A stretch of DNA of 64,000 nt from Flavobacterium sp. NKUCC04_CG (GTDB lineage Bacteria; Bacteroidota; Bacteroidia; Flavobacteriales; Flavobacteriaceae), in contig NZ_JAHKRA010000007.1 of the NCBI RefSeq assembly GCF_019345525.1, positions 1 through 64,000 on the forward strand. The letters are read 5' to 3'. Positions 1-7,936 of the stretch are shown piece by piece; the first letter of the stretch is position 1; each line of letters starts with the position of its first letter. The position numbers and the translations under genes are program-made. The notes below the pieces were generated by a model. The model was given only the letters and a program-made list of their open reading frames with translations, ran no database searches and had not been told where the DNA came from.

Positions 1-290
1 CGAAAGGATTCGTTCGGCAGCGGGGGTTTAAGAGTTGAATATTAGAATATTGATTTGCCACACGAAAGGATTCGTGCGGCAGCGGGGAAAGGATTCGTGC
101 GGCAGCGGGGGGTTTAAGAGTTGAATATTAGAATATTGATTTGCCACACGAAAGGATTCGTGCGGCAGCGGGGGTTGAATATTAGAATATTGATTTGCCA
201 CACGAAAGGATTCGTTCGGCAGCGGGGGGTTTAAGAGTTGAATATTAGAATATTGATTTGCCACACGAAAGGATTCGTTCGGCAGCGGGG
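1..290. repeat. Tandem hairpin repeat array, about 63-bp units
   Basis: The window opens inside an array of near-identical units of about 63 bp. Each unit has an AT-rich part (TTTAAGAGTTGAATATTAG and similar) followed by a hairpin-forming part, CCACACGAA-AGGA-TTCGTGCGG, and ends in CAGCGGGG. Units vary: one copy near 87-110 is only the tail, one near 174-227 lacks TTTAAGAG, and the hairpin carries either TTCGTGCGG or TTCGTTCGG. Units abut with no unique spacers, so this is not CRISPR. The minus-strand reading frame through it is just the translated repeat. The true left boundary is outside the window. Confidence 0.9.
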
Positions 291-316
291 GTCTCGAACA
301 TAAAAAAGGAGGATTG

Positions 317-511
317 ATGAATGAGACTCTGAATAGCTCGTTAAGCACTGACGTTAAAGAACGTGGACAAATCGTTGGTGGTGGGTATGGACCATTAGGA
401 GCTACGTCGGGGGATGGAGTTTATAAACAATCTAATCTATCTAAAGACAATTATAAAGGGAATATAAAAAATCAGGTAAACAGTTTTATAGATTCAAATA
501 AGATTAAATAA
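317..511 (+). CDS. Small hypothetical protein, possible toxin-tail fragment
   Basis: I do not recognise this 64-residue protein. A strong AGGAGG lies three bases before ATG 317; a TTG three bases earlier is a less likely start. The frame is open upstream to about 257, through the last repeat unit, so it could also be the broken C-terminal end of a larger protein. The product is soluble and Gly/Asn/Ser-rich in its first half (IVGGGYGPLGATSGDG) and Lys/Asn-rich at the end. The downstream lipoprotein starts two bases after its stop, so the two are probably cotranscribed. A remnant of a polymorphic toxin next to its immunity protein is inference only. Confidence 0.45.
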   Translation: MNETLNSSLSTDVKERGQIVGGGYGPLGATSGDGVYKQSNLSKDNYKGNIKNQVNSFIDSNKIK

Positions 512-512
512 A

Positions 513-1061
513 ATGGATAAAATAAATAAAGTCTTGTTCTGTATATCAGTGTTATTGTTGGTGACTTCTTGCGAATTAAAAAAAGATTTTATGAATATTG
601 ATTTTCAGTATTATACAGCTTGTGTACCTAAGAGTTGGAATGAAATTTATATTGAGGGTATTGATTCTCAAGTTAATGCTTTGCTAACAAAAAATGGTGA
701 TACAGTGTATTTTGATTTCGGAAAGTACTCACAAAATTTTGATGAAACGATTAAGGTTTTTAGTAAAGAACAGATAAAGAAATATGACTCCTTAGGGATG
801 AGTTTAGAAGGATTGTATTCTTCACACACACCGGAAATAGACCAAATGCAAGGAGTTTTTTTAGAGTGCTACTATTATTATGATACTATTAATGGGAATA
901 TAGCAAAAATAAAAATACCTAAAAGAACAAATAAAGGTGGGGAAATAGGAGCTTGTTTTCAAGCAATAGGTGAAAATAGTTTAACTATTGTTGCTAAAGA
1001 TTTGACAATAGAAGAACAGTTTGATTTAATTAAAGTTTTTGAGAGTATTAGATTTAAGTGA
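513..1061 (+). CDS. Putative lipoprotein of unknown function (immunity-like?)
   Basis: The 182-residue product begins with a signal peptide and lipobox (LLLVTSC, Cys about residue 20), followed by an acidic/aromatic domain with no motif I recognise. It follows the small upstream ORF with a two-base gap and shares its AT-rich composition, which is poorer in G+C than the housekeeping genes from 2.6 kb onward. Small lipoproteins beside orphan toxin tails often act as immunity proteins, but nothing in this sequence proves that role. It is followed within 10 bases by an inverted copy of the repeat tail. Confidence 0.6.
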   Translation: MDKINKVLFCISVLLLVTSCELKKDFMNIDFQYYTACVPKSWNEIYIEGIDSQVNALLTKNGDTVYFDFGKYSQNFDETIKVFSKEQIKKYDSLGMSLEGLYSSHTPEIDQMQGVFLECYYYYDTINGNIAKIKIPKRTNKGGEIGACFQAIGENSLTIVAKDLTIEEQFDLIKVFESIRFK

Positions 1062-1069
1062 TTTTGTAT

Positions 1070-1090
1070 CCCCCGCTACCGCACGAATAA
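1070..1090. repeat. Inverted copy of the left-array repeat tail
   Basis: CCCCCGCTACCGCACGAAT is the reverse complement, with two mismatches, of the repeat tail at 272-291. The two-gene unit at 317-1061 is therefore bracketed by inverted copies. A further diverged relative (CCCCGCTACCGTACC) occurs at about 1499-1513. Confidence 0.7.
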
Positions 1091-1560
1091 TGTCATTAAG
1101 TTAATGTGTTAAACAGTTGATTTCCATGTGTTTAAACTTATTTTTTTAATAGTGATTTCGTATATTTACTTGACAACCAAGTAGTCAATCTCCCGGCAGT
1201 GCCCGAATTCTTAAATAATTACAGGGATAGGTATAATCCTAGTTTTCACTTTGTACTGTACTTATTAATTTTGCAGAATCTTTTCGACCTTATAAAAAAT
1301 CCGTTAAGAAATCACTGCAACGGAGCCGAAAAAAGATTTTGTGTTTGACCGAAGGGAGTTAAAATCTTTTAGGCGTAGTCAAGTGATTTTAGGAATTTTT
1401 TATAGTGTCTTGACTTTTTGCTTCGTTTTGTGTCAAGACAAAATGAAGAGAATTTTAGCACACTCAATCTTTGAAAACAAAATTTTGCTCGAACGTACCC
1501 CGCTACCGTACCAAATAAAATTCGACGGAGTCAATCCCTTGGTGTGGTACGAATAAACAA
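1091..1560. other. Non-coding stretch with repeat debris
   Basis: I see no convincing gene here. The only open frame (1341-1556) starts with GTG, lacks a ribosome binding site and runs into the diverged repeat copy at about 1499-1555, which itself folds (CGTACC pairs with GGTACG). The stretch reads as accessory or decayed sequence between the lipoprotein and the first conserved minus-strand gene. Confidence 0.5.
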
Positions 1561-1590
1561 AAAATCCCAACCGTAAACAGCTGGGATTTT
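1561..1590. terminator. Intrinsic terminator
   Basis: A perfect 9-bp stem, AAAATCCCA with TGGGATTTT, lies around a 12-base loop. The T-rich right flank suits + strand transcripts. It also lies downstream of the minus-strand gene that ends at 1630, so it may work in both directions. Confidence 0.7.
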
Positions 1591-1629
1591 GTTTTATATA
1601 CACTGTACAAAAAAAGGTATAAAAACCCC

Positions 1630-2037
1630 TTAAAGCTTTACAATTCCTTTTTCAATCATCTCCAGCATAACGGGAGAAGCATTTTTAAAGGTAGGTGCTT
1701 GTTCGATAAGACTCCCTATGTTTTTCTTATTGACTTTAAAAGTTAAATCTTGTTCTGTAGTAAACAGTAGGGCGGTTGTAAACGGTTTTTTTATGTAAGA
1801 ACTCAAAAGCATAAAAGTTTCGTCAACCGTGTGAAAACTCTCTATTTCTTCAGTTTTGTATCGGGATGTAAGGGCAAAGTTATAACCGCCGGTTTCCAAT
1901 ATATTTAGGCGTACATAAATATTCTTAAGATCCGTATCCCCCATGGTTTTTGCCATAGTTAACTTGGCGAAGGTGCCGTCGTTAATACTTGACTTGACTT
2001 GTTCAAAAAATTGACTAAAAACAGGGATATATAACAT
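1630..2037 (-). CDS. Conserved-looking hypothetical protein, 135 aa
   Basis: The protein is soluble and mixed alpha/beta in character, with no signal peptide or membrane segment. Segments such as DGTFAKLTMAKT and DTDLKNIYVR read like a conserved protein rather than a chance frame, and the composition is normal for the neighbourhood. It vaguely recalls an N-terminal domain found in some bacterial SAM-dependent methyltransferases, but no SAM-binding motif is visible, so no function is assigned. It appears monocistronic and ends about 40 bases before a bidirectional terminator. Confidence 0.6.
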   Translation of the reverse strand: MLYIPVFSQFFEQVKSSINDGTFAKLTMAKTMGDTDLKNIYVRLNILETGGYNFALTSRYKTEEIESFHTVDETFMLLSSYIKKPFTTALLFTTEQDLTFKVNKKNIGSLIEQAPTFKNASPVMLEMIEKGIVKL

Positions 2038-2167
2038 CGTGCTAGGGTTTGAAGGACAAAATTACATTAAGTAACGAAATAGCCCCTGCTTTTCGCGTTT
2101 TTTTTACGAGAAAAGATTTTAAATGTTTTAAGTATTCTTAAGTGCAAGCAGTAAAACAGCAACTCAA

Positions 2168-2371
2168 TTATTGCAAACTCTTTTTTCTTAATTGAAGTCC
2201 TAAAGCGACAGCCGATATCGGAGTACTGAGCAATGAGGTGATATAAAGAGTTCCCGCTAAATCTGGATTTCCGGAAACTGTAAAAAATACCGCGATAAAA
2301 AACAGTGCCACACTGAGACACAACCAAATGCTTATTAGGATAGTCACCGTAAAATTATTAGTTTGTTGCAT
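2168..2371 (-). CDS. Small two-helix membrane protein
   Basis: The 67-residue product has two predicted transmembrane helices (about residues 9-32 and 39-58) and a basic C-terminus (QLRKKSLQ). The alternative frame at 2067-2327 on the same strand lacks this organised hydrophobicity and is taken as a shadow. Function unknown. It is divergent from the fumarase gene, and their upstream regions face each other across 225 bp. Confidence 0.55.
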   Translation of the reverse strand: MQQTNNFTVTILISIWLCLSVALFFIAVFFTVSGNPDLAGTLYITSLLSTPISAVALGLQLRKKSLQ

Positions 2372-2596
2372 CTTCGTAAATAGTATTGTTGATTTTGGTA
2401 TAAAAACTTAAAAATATATAACTTATTGCAAGTTTAATATTTAATTAGGTACAAAACAAATAAATAATTATGCAAAACGGTTTTTTATCTAAAAAGGGAG
2501 GATTGCCGTAGTTAATGCGCTATTTAGAGCCATTCTAAGGTTTTTTGCAAAAGTGATTTTGTAATTTTACTTCAACAAAAATAAACTAACAATTCC

Positions 2597-4198
2597 ATGG
2601 ACTTTTTTTATCAAGACCCTTATCCAATCCAGAAGGATACGACCACTTACCGTAAAATCACTTCCGATTTTGTACAAGTAGAAAATTTAGGCAATCGTCA
2701 AATTTTAACCGTTGATCCTCGTGGATTGGAATTGTTAGCTGAGACTGCGATGGACGATGTTTCCTTTATGTTGCGCACCGCACATTTGGAAAAACTGCGC
2801 GCCATATTGGACGATCCGGAAGCTACGGACAACGACCGTTTTGTGGCCTATAACTTACTTCAAAATGCTGCTGTGGCTATAGAGGGGCAATTGCCTTCTT
2901 GTCAAGATACCGGAACGGCTATTGTTGTGGGAAAAAAAGGAGAAAATATTTATACAGGTGTAAACGATGCCGAATGGTTGTCTAAGGGAATCTTTAATGT
3001 GTATCAAAAGAAAAACTTGAGATATTCTCAGATTGTGCCGATCAGCATGTTTGAAGAGAAAAACTCCGGATCCAATTTACCGGCACAGATTGACTTATAT
3101 GCTACTACAGGAGCGGCTTATGAGTTTTTGTTTTTGGCTAAAGGTGGTGGATCGGCAAACAAAACCTTTTTATACCAAAAGACCAAATCGCTGTTGAACG
3201 ACAAGTCAATGGCCGAGTTTATACGTGAAAAAATAAAGGACTTAGGAACCTCTGCTTGTCCGCCTTATCATTTGGCGTTGGTCATTGGAGGAACCTCTGC
3301 GGAGGCCAATTTAGCAGCTGTTAAAAAAGCTTCTGCCGGATATTACGACCATTTACCCACTACGGGTAATATGGGCGGACAAGCCTTTAGAGACTTAGAG
3401 TGGGAAAAGCGACTGCAATTAATTTGTCAGGAGTCGATGATCGGAGCGCAATTTGGAGGTAAATATTTTACACATGATGTGCGGGTGATTCGCTTGCCTC
3501 GCCATGCGGCTTCTTGTCCGGTTGGATTGGGGGTTTCCTGTTCTGCCGACAGAAATATCAAGGGGAAAATCACAGCGGAAGGGATTTTTGTAGAACAATT
3601 GGAGCAAAACCCTGCGCGTTTGTTGCCAGCGGTTGCGCCACATCTCGAGGCTCCAGTAGTGATTGACTTGAATATGCCTATGGATGATATTTTAGCTGAA
3701 TTGACTAAGTATCCGATTAAAACGCGTTTGATGTTAAACGGAACCGTGATTGTAGCACGTGATATTGCACATGCGAAAATCAAGGAGATGTTGGACAATG
3801 GGGAAGAGATGCCAGAGTATTTCAAAAACCATCCCATTTACTACGCAGGTCCAGCAAAAACTCCGGAGGGAATGGCTTCAGGAAGTTTCGGACCAACCAC
3901 TGCGGGAAGAATGGACCCTTATGTCAAAGAATTTCAAGCAGCAGGCGGTAGTAAAATCATGTTGGCCAAAGGAAACCGCTCGAAAGACGTCACCGAAGCC
4001 TGTGAACAGTTCGGTGGATTCTATCTCGGTTCTGTAGGTGGACCAGCGGCGATACTGGCCAAAGAAAATATATTAAAAGTTGAAGTCGTTGACTTTGAGG
4101 AACTCGGCATGGAAGCGGTGCGAAAAATCACCGTAAAAAACTTCCCTGCCTTCATCATCACCGACGATAAGGGCAATGATTTTTTTGCCAACTTATAA
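2597..4198 (+). CDS. fumA: Class I fumarate hydratase (4Fe-4S)
   Basis: This 533-residue protein matches the length of single-chain class I fumarases, which interconvert fumarate and malate in the TCA cycle using an oxygen-sensitive 4Fe-4S cluster. The three cysteines expected to hold the cluster are visible at about C102 (LPSCQDTGT), C221 (SACPPYH) and C307 (HAASCPVG). The catalytic region [15 protein letters not shown] and the C-terminal beta domain ([16 protein letters not shown]) are also present. It is a single gene followed by a terminator. The fumA/fumB name cannot be distinguished from sequence. Confidence 0.95.
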   Translation: MDFFYQDPYPIQKDTTTYRKITSDFVQVENLGNRQILTVDPRGLELLAETAMDDVSFMLRTAHLEKLRAILDDPEATDNDRFVAYNLLQNAAVAIEGQLPSCQDTGTAIVVGKKGENIYTGVNDAEWLSKGIFNVYQKKNLRYSQIVPISMFEEKNSGSNLPAQIDLYATTGAAYEFLFLAKGGGSANKTFLYQKTKSLLNDKSMAEFIREKIKDLGTSACPPYHLALVIGGTSAEANLAAVKKASAGYYDHLPTTGNMGGQAFRDLEWEKRLQLICQESMIGAQFGGKYFTHDVRVIRLPRHAASCPVGLGVSCSADRNIKGKITAEGIFVEQLEQNPARLLPAVAPHLEAPVVIDLNMPMDDILAELTKYPIKTRLMLNGTVIVARDIAHAKIKEMLDNGEEMPEYFKNHPIYYAGPAKTPEGMASGSFGPTTAGRMDPYVKEFQAAGGSKIMLAKGNRSKDVTEACEQFGGFYLGSVGGPAAILAKENILKVEVVDFEELGMEAVRKITVKNFPAFIITDDKGNDFFANL

Positions 4199-4211
4199 AT
4201 GAATCATTAAG

Positions 4212-4236
4212 AGCCATCCCTTAGGGTGGCTTTTTT
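4212..4236 (+). terminator. fumA intrinsic terminator
   Basis: AGCCATCCC pairs with GGGTGGCT, with one bulged T, and is followed by six Ts, just after the fumarase stop codon. Confidence 0.8.
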
Positions 4237-4245
4237 GTTTTTGGA

Positions 4246-4345
4246 CGTTCCCCTACGGGTCAGGTGTTCCGCTATATCTTTGGCGTCGCTACCGCTTTGC
4301 CAAAGGATGCCGCTCCACCCCTTAACGCGAATAGGGTTGATAGCC
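4246..4345. repeat. Probable dispersed intergenic hairpin repeat
   Basis: This stretch is unlike its surroundings in composition (CCCCTACGGGTCAGG ... CCGCTCCACCCCTTAACGCG). It contains a hairpin formed by ATCTTTGGC (4276-4284) and GCCAAAGGAT (4299-4308). From memory, very similar non-coding elements recur between genes in Flavobacterium genomes. Only one full copy is visible here, so the dispersed nature is knowledge-based, not seen. Confidence 0.55.
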
Positions 4346-4393
4346 ATTGCGAAAAGATATATATTTGCTTGACTGCTAAAACACCTATATACC

Positions 4394-4870
4394 ATGACGA
4401 TAACTGCCTTGATGTCCACGCCATTCGGAACCCTTTTTCTCGAAGCCGATGAATTGGGAATGACTCAAATTCGAATGGCAACAATTGCAGACGTTGCTAC
4501 TGAGAATACTTCGAAATACATCGATGCAACACAAACACAACTCACAGAATATTTTGAGGGAAATCGCCAAACTTTTGATTTGTGTTTGCATCCAATCGGT
4601 ACCGATTTTCAACAAAAGGTATGGCGGGAATTGCAAAACATTCCCTACGGTAGGGCGGTATCTTATCTCGAAATGTCCAAGCGATTGGGCAATGTTAAAG
4701 CCATACGTGCAGCGGCAAGTGCCAATGGTAAAAATCCTTTATTAATCGTTATACCGTGCCATCGCGTTATTGGAAAAGACGGTTCGTTAACCGGATTTAC
4801 AGCGGGCTTGGCGGTTAAAAAATGGCTGTTAGAACACGAGTCCGAAGCCAAACAGCAATCTTTGTTTTAA
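4394..4870 (+). CDS. ogt: Methylated-DNA--protein-cysteine methyltransferase
   Basis: This suicide DNA-repair enzyme transfers the alkyl group from O6-alkylguanine to its own cysteine. The active-site PCHR motif is intact (C122) and is followed by VIGKDGSLTGF. The upstream helix-turn-helix part (KVWRELQNIPYGRAVSY ... KAIRAAASANGKNP) fits the family. At 158 residues it is the short Ogt form without an Ada regulatory domain. A second family member at 30343 lacks the cysteine. Confidence 0.95.
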   Translation: MTITALMSTPFGTLFLEADELGMTQIRMATIADVATENTSKYIDATQTQLTEYFEGNRQTFDLCLHPIGTDFQQKVWRELQNIPYGRAVSYLEMSKRLGNVKAIRAAASANGKNPLLIVIPCHRVIGKDGSLTGFTAGLAVKKWLLEHESEAKQQSLF

Positions 4871-4929
4871 AGAATCCATTGCGAATACAATAAAATTAGT
4901 ATTTTAGTGTGCAAATTAAATATAAACCG

Positions 4930-6087
4930 ATGAAAAAACTGTTTAAAATACTTAAAATCGTAATAATTACGTTGGTGGCTATCGTTGCTTTGATGTATAT
5001 TTTTAAAGTAGATTATTTAATTACAGCCGTTCGAACCGTTTATTTTCACGGACATAAAACCGCTTTCTTAGACGATTATAAATATTTCCCCAACCGAGAA
5101 ATCAAAAAAGACATAGCCCAACCCTGGCAAATGGCTATAGATTACAATACCGTTCCGGCAACAGAACGATTGGAAAAAACCAATAAAGACTTGAAAACCG
5201 TCGCTTTTATGATTATTAAAAATGACAGTATTTGGTATGAGAGTTATTACGACGGTTACGATAAAGATTCCAAAAGCAATTCATTTTCTATGGCAAAAAG
5301 CGTGGTTTCTGCTGCCTTGGGTAAAGCCATACAGGAGGGTAAAATCAAGGGATTGGATCAAAAGCTTATCGATTTCTTACCCGAATTGGAGGGGGCTTAC
5401 AAAGACCAAGTTACGGTAGGTGATTTGTCGTCCATGGCTTCTGGATTAGATTGGGATGAGCAATATTACAGCCCACTTTCAATCGTAACCAGAGCGTATT
5501 TCGACAAGGACTTGCGTAAGGTGATGATGGGGTTGCAAATCAAAAACCAGCCCGGACAACACTTTGAATATAAAAGTGGCGATACCGAATTACTAGCGAT
5601 GGTTTTGGAAAAAGCGGTAAAAAAACCATTGGCCGACTATGTTTCTGAAAAATTTTGGCAACCGATGGGCGCCGAAAATGACGCTTTATGGCAATTGGAT
5701 CACGACGGAGATGGCATTGAAAAGGCCTATTGTTGTATTGCTAGTAATGCTAGGGATTTTGCGCGTTTTGGAAAATTGTATAAACAATATGGAAAATGGG
5801 AGGGACAACAGCTTTTAGACAGTGCTTTTGTGGCCAAATCCATACAACCGCGTTTTCCCGAAAGTCCTCAATACGGATACGGCTGGTGGCTTAATAATTA
5901 CCGCAACAAACACATGTTTTATATGAGAGGCCATTTGGGGCAATTCGTAATCGTTATTCCTGAAGACGATATTATTATTGTACGACTGGGGCATTTAAAA
6001 GGATTGGAGACCGCTGAAGATGCACACAGTAAGGACTTTTATATTTATGTGGATGAAGCTTACCAAATGCTGTCTAAAAGAAAATAA
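4930..6087 (+). CDS. Class C beta-lactamase-fold serine hydrolase
   Basis: The protein has an N-terminal hydrophobic anchor (about residues 5-25) and a periplasmic serine hydrolase domain. Catalytic motifs are S120-M-A-K123 (SxxK), Y214-K-S (YxS/N) and a C-terminal GHLGQF in the third-motif position. The family includes 6-aminohexanoate-oligomer hydrolases, esterases and D-amino-acid peptidases; the substrate here is unknown. ATG 4930 (MKKLFKILK) is preferred over the GTG seven codons earlier because it gives a normal signal anchor. The exonuclease gene follows after one base, so the two are probably cotranscribed. Confidence 0.85.
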   Translation: MKKLFKILKIVIITLVAIVALMYIFKVDYLITAVRTVYFHGHKTAFLDDYKYFPNREIKKDIAQPWQMAIDYNTVPATERLEKTNKDLKTVAFMIIKNDSIWYESYYDGYDKDSKSNSFSMAKSVVSAALGKAIQEGKIKGLDQKLIDFLPELEGAYKDQVTVGDLSSMASGLDWDEQYYSPLSIVTRAYFDKDLRKVMMGLQIKNQPGQHFEYKSGDTELLAMVLEKAVKKPLADYVSEKFWQPMGAENDALWQLDHDGDGIEKAYCCIASNARDFARFGKLYKQYGKWEGQQLLDSAFVAKSIQPRFPESPQYGYGWWLNNYRNKHMFYMRGHLGQFVIVIPEDDIIIVRLGHLKGLETAEDAHSKDFYIYVDEAYQMLSKRK

Positions 6088-6088
6088 C

Positions 6089-6802
6089 ATGATTGATAAA
6101 ATTCCCTTAGAGCATATCTTGTTTTTGGATATAGAAACCGTCCCAGAACAAGAACAGTATGAAGAATTGGATGCCGAAATGCAATTGCTCTATGAAGCCA
6201 AAACGGCCTATCAACGAAAGGAAAACACTACGGCAGAAGACTTTTATTCCCATGCCGGTATTTGGGCTGAATTTGGCAAAATTGTATGTATTTCCGTCGG
6301 TTATTTTGTGTTTAAAAACGACATTCGGCAGTTTCGGACCACCTCTTTTTTCGGGAAGGAACCGCAGTTGCTAAAGGATTTTAGTGCACTGTTGGAAACG
6401 CATTTTAGCAAACCTCAATATGTGTTATGCGGACACAATGCTAAGGAGTTCGACTACCCATTCCTAGCGAGACGCATGATAATTCACGGATTGAAAATTC
6501 CATCAAAACTCAATTTGTTTGGAAAAAAACCTTGGGAGATACCGCATTTGGATACTTTGGAATTGTGGAAGTTTGGCGATTTTAAACACTATACATCTTT
6601 AAAACTATTGACAAAGATATTGGGAATCCCTTCGCCTAAAGACGATATAGACGGTAGTCAAGTTGCAGCTGTCTATTATAAAGATAAGGATATCGATCGC
6701 ATTATAACCTATTGCGAAAAAGATGTCGTTGCTGTTGCACAGATTGTTTTGCGCTTTAAAAGACAAGAATTATTGGTTGAAAATGAATTATTTTCAATTT
6801 GA
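6089..6802 (+). CDS. Predicted 3'-5' exonuclease (PolB-like, DEDD fold)
   Basis: The 237-residue protein resembles the stand-alone exonuclease family related to the proofreading domain of family B polymerases. Exo I is LDIETVPE (D14, E16), Exo II is GHNAKEFDYPFLARR, and Exo III lies in YCEKDVVAVAQ. ATG 6089 is used because the longer frame would overlap the upstream gene by 23 codons. Its role in vivo is not known. The stop is followed by the regulatory region of the OsmC-like gene. Confidence 0.85.
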   Translation: MIDKIPLEHILFLDIETVPEQEQYEELDAEMQLLYEAKTAYQRKENTTAEDFYSHAGIWAEFGKIVCISVGYFVFKNDIRQFRTTSFFGKEPQLLKDFSALLETHFSKPQYVLCGHNAKEFDYPFLARRMIIHGLKIPSKLNLFGKKPWEIPHLDTLELWKFGDFKHYTSLKLLTKILGIPSPKDDIDGSQVAAVYYKDKDIDRIITYCEKDVVAVAQIVLRFKRQELLVENELFSI

Positions 6803-6854
6803 GTTAAAGAAAAGTTAAAAATTGAATTTCAATAGGTTAGTTGGTAAAACATCG

Positions 6855-6862
6855 TCAAATTT
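6855..6862 (+). promoter_or_regulatory. Probable -7 element of the osmC-like leader
   Basis: CAAATTTG matches TAnnTTTG except at the first base. It sits 20 bases before the leader ATG at 6883. The corresponding gap at the metY leader is 21 bases, and the bases between (GT.GACA..AAAG.AA) are also similar. No clear -33 TTG is seen. Confidence 0.5.
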
Positions 6863-6882
6863 GTGACATCAAAGAAAAAAAA

Positions 6883-6954
6883 ATGAACACTAATAAACAT
6901 TATTCATCAAATTTTACCATGTGGATTCTATCCGCGAGGGGTCTTGTTGTGTAA
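6883..6954 (+). CDS. Leader peptide A of the osmC-like gene (23 aa)
   Basis: ATG 6883 follows an A-rich ribosome binding region and opens a 23-codon ORF ending TAA just before a terminator. Its middle reads FTMWILSARGLVV. It has the same length as the promoter-proximal metY leader and shares Met13-Trp14 and a following [Q/R]-G-L. Codons for A-R-G-L contain GCGAGGGGTCT, which can pair with the 5' arm of the terminator at 6982, giving an antiterminator. Reading: ribosome stalling at Met13 leaves that segment free, whereas normal translation masks it. Coding status is inferred from organisation and from similarity to the metY leader. Confidence 0.7.
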   Translation: MNTNKHYSSNFTMWILSARGLVV

Positions 6955-6981
6955 TTTTATTTCAGTATAAAATATATATTT

Positions 6982-7015
6982 AGAGCCCTCGCCTTTTGCG
7001 AGGGCTTTTTTTTTT
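6982..7015 (+). terminator. Attenuator terminator A (osmC-like gene)
   Basis: GCCCTCGC (6985-6992) pairs perfectly with GCGAGGGC (6998-7005) around a five-base loop, extended by A-T and G-T pairs and followed by ten Ts. It lies 27 bases after the stop of leader A and upstream of any gene that needs terminating other than the exonuclease 180 bases earlier. Confidence 0.85.
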
Positions 7016-7156
7016 ACCGTATTTTGAAAACAGCGTTTTTGGTAAAATAGGAGTTAGAGCCAAAATGTTGGTTTCGCTAAATACCGGCAAAGTTGATTAA
7101 CAAATTAAAGATGCTGTGTCAAAACAGCCTATAATAATAGATAATAAAAATAACTT

Positions 7157-7237
7157 ATGAATTTCAATTGTATTATTTCAACGTTTATTTCCAAGTGGTC
7201 TTATATGCACTTGTGTCTTGCTGGTTGCCTAAAATGA
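7157..7237 (+). CDS. Leader peptide B of the osmC-like gene (26 aa)
   Basis: A 26-codon ORF, ATG 7157 to TGA 7237, ends SYMHLCLAGCLK. The pattern M-H-x5-C-L-K is shared, with identical spacing, with the promoter-distal metY leader (MH-IHLRY-CLK). It contains three Cys (5, 20, 24) and one internal Met (17). The C-L-K codons include TTGCCTAAAA, which can pair with TTTTGGTAA at 7275-7283 in the next terminator. This is read as a second attenuator in series. Met is favoured as the sensed residue because its position is conserved; Cys is the alternative. Confidence 0.7.
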   Translation: MNFNCIISTFISKWSYMHLCLAGCLK

Positions 7238-7268
7238 TGTGTTTTTAAATTCGTATGAATGAAATAAT

Positions 7269-7306
7269 AAGTCCTTTTGGTAACCGTTCCAAGAGGACTT
7301 TTTTTA
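7269..7306 (+). terminator. Attenuator terminator B (osmC-like gene)
   Basis: AAGTCCTTTTGG (7269-7280) pairs with CCAAGAGGACTT (7289-7300), with one G-T pair, followed by Ts to 7305. It stands 43 bases before ATG 7349. Its 5' arm is identical over 12 bases to that of the terminator directly before metY. Confidence 0.88.
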
Positions 7307-7348
7307 TAGCGTAAAAAGAGGTTTTTTAAATTTTTTAAAATAAAAGTG

Positions 7349-7807
7349 ATGAGTAAAAAAGTAGTAAAAGTATTGGGTTTTTCAGCCAAAGAGAGTCAGT
7401 TCGTCGTCAAGTCGAAAGATTTTTCTTTAACCCTAAACAATGAGGTGGGTTTTGTGACTTCAAAACCTTCCAGTTCTGTGGAATTTCTTTTGGCGAGTTT
7501 GGCTGGGAGTATTCATGCAGTTGGTAAAGCCGTTGCAAAGGAGCAGGAATTGAATTTAAAGTCGATTCAATTGGAGATATCCGGTGAAATAGAAGTGCTT
7601 AAGTCGGATTCGGCCATAGAGAAAAGCAACAAGGGTTTTAAAACGGTACACGTGGTCATCAAGCCTACGTCGAGTGCTTCAATAGTAGCTTTAAAACAAT
7701 GGATGGATTCGGTAAAAAGGCGTTGTCCGGTTTATGCTACTATGAATAAATCGGCGGCGGTTATATTGACTTTAGTAAAGGAATATGATGAGGTTAAGGT
7801 GGCTTAG
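7349..7807 (+). CDS. OsmC/Ohr-family protein
   Basis: The 152-residue protein has the OsmC fold signature: an early beta region, SSVEFLLASLAGSIHAVGKA on the central helix, and the C-terminal RRCPVYATMNKSA with Cys126. Ohr/OsmC peroxidases use two cysteines. Here the first, expected in the LAGC position, is Ser54, so a classical thiol peroxidase role is doubtful. ATG 7349 is preferred over the GTG one codon earlier. OsmC-like genes are often neighbours of sulfur amino acid genes in Flavobacteria (from memory). Its two leader attenuators, matching those of metY, support a sulfur or methionine link. Confidence 0.85.
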   Translation: MSKKVVKVLGFSAKESQFVVKSKDFSLTLNNEVGFVTSKPSSSVEFLLASLAGSIHAVGKAVAKEQELNLKSIQLEISGEIEVLKSDSAIEKSNKGFKTVHVVIKPTSSASIVALKQWMDSVKRRCPVYATMNKSAAVILTLVKEYDEVKVA

Positions 7808-7834
7808 TCGTCGAAGCGGAATTGGGAGAGAAAC

Positions 7835-7870
7835 AGCGTTCTCTTTCTAAATAATTGTAAAGAGAACGCT
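7835..7870 (+). terminator. Terminator after the OsmC-like gene
   Basis: AGCGTTCTCTTT (7835-7846) pairs perfectly with AAAGAGAACGCT (7859-7870) around a 12-base loop, with a short T-rich tail (ATTTTAAA). The OsmC-like gene is therefore probably monocistronic. Confidence 0.7.
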
Positions 7871-7936
7871 ATTTTAAAGGCTTAGCATTTTTTATTTTAA
7901 TACATTGCACTACATTTCAATGATCAATAATAAGCT

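Noticed and set aside
1-290. Repeat array as a CRISPR
   Set aside because: Units are about 63 bp, contiguous and vary by truncation; there are no unique spacers and no cas genes nearby.
28-348. Minus-strand ORF with PPLPNESFRVANQYSNIQ repeats
   Set aside because: It is the conceptual translation of the DNA repeat array, with no signal for translation.
1341-1556. 71-residue + strand ORF
   Set aside because: GTG start without a ribosome binding site, and its end lies in a diverged repeat copy.
2067-2327. 86-residue minus-strand ORF
   Set aside because: Overlaps the small two-helix membrane protein in another frame and has no organised features.
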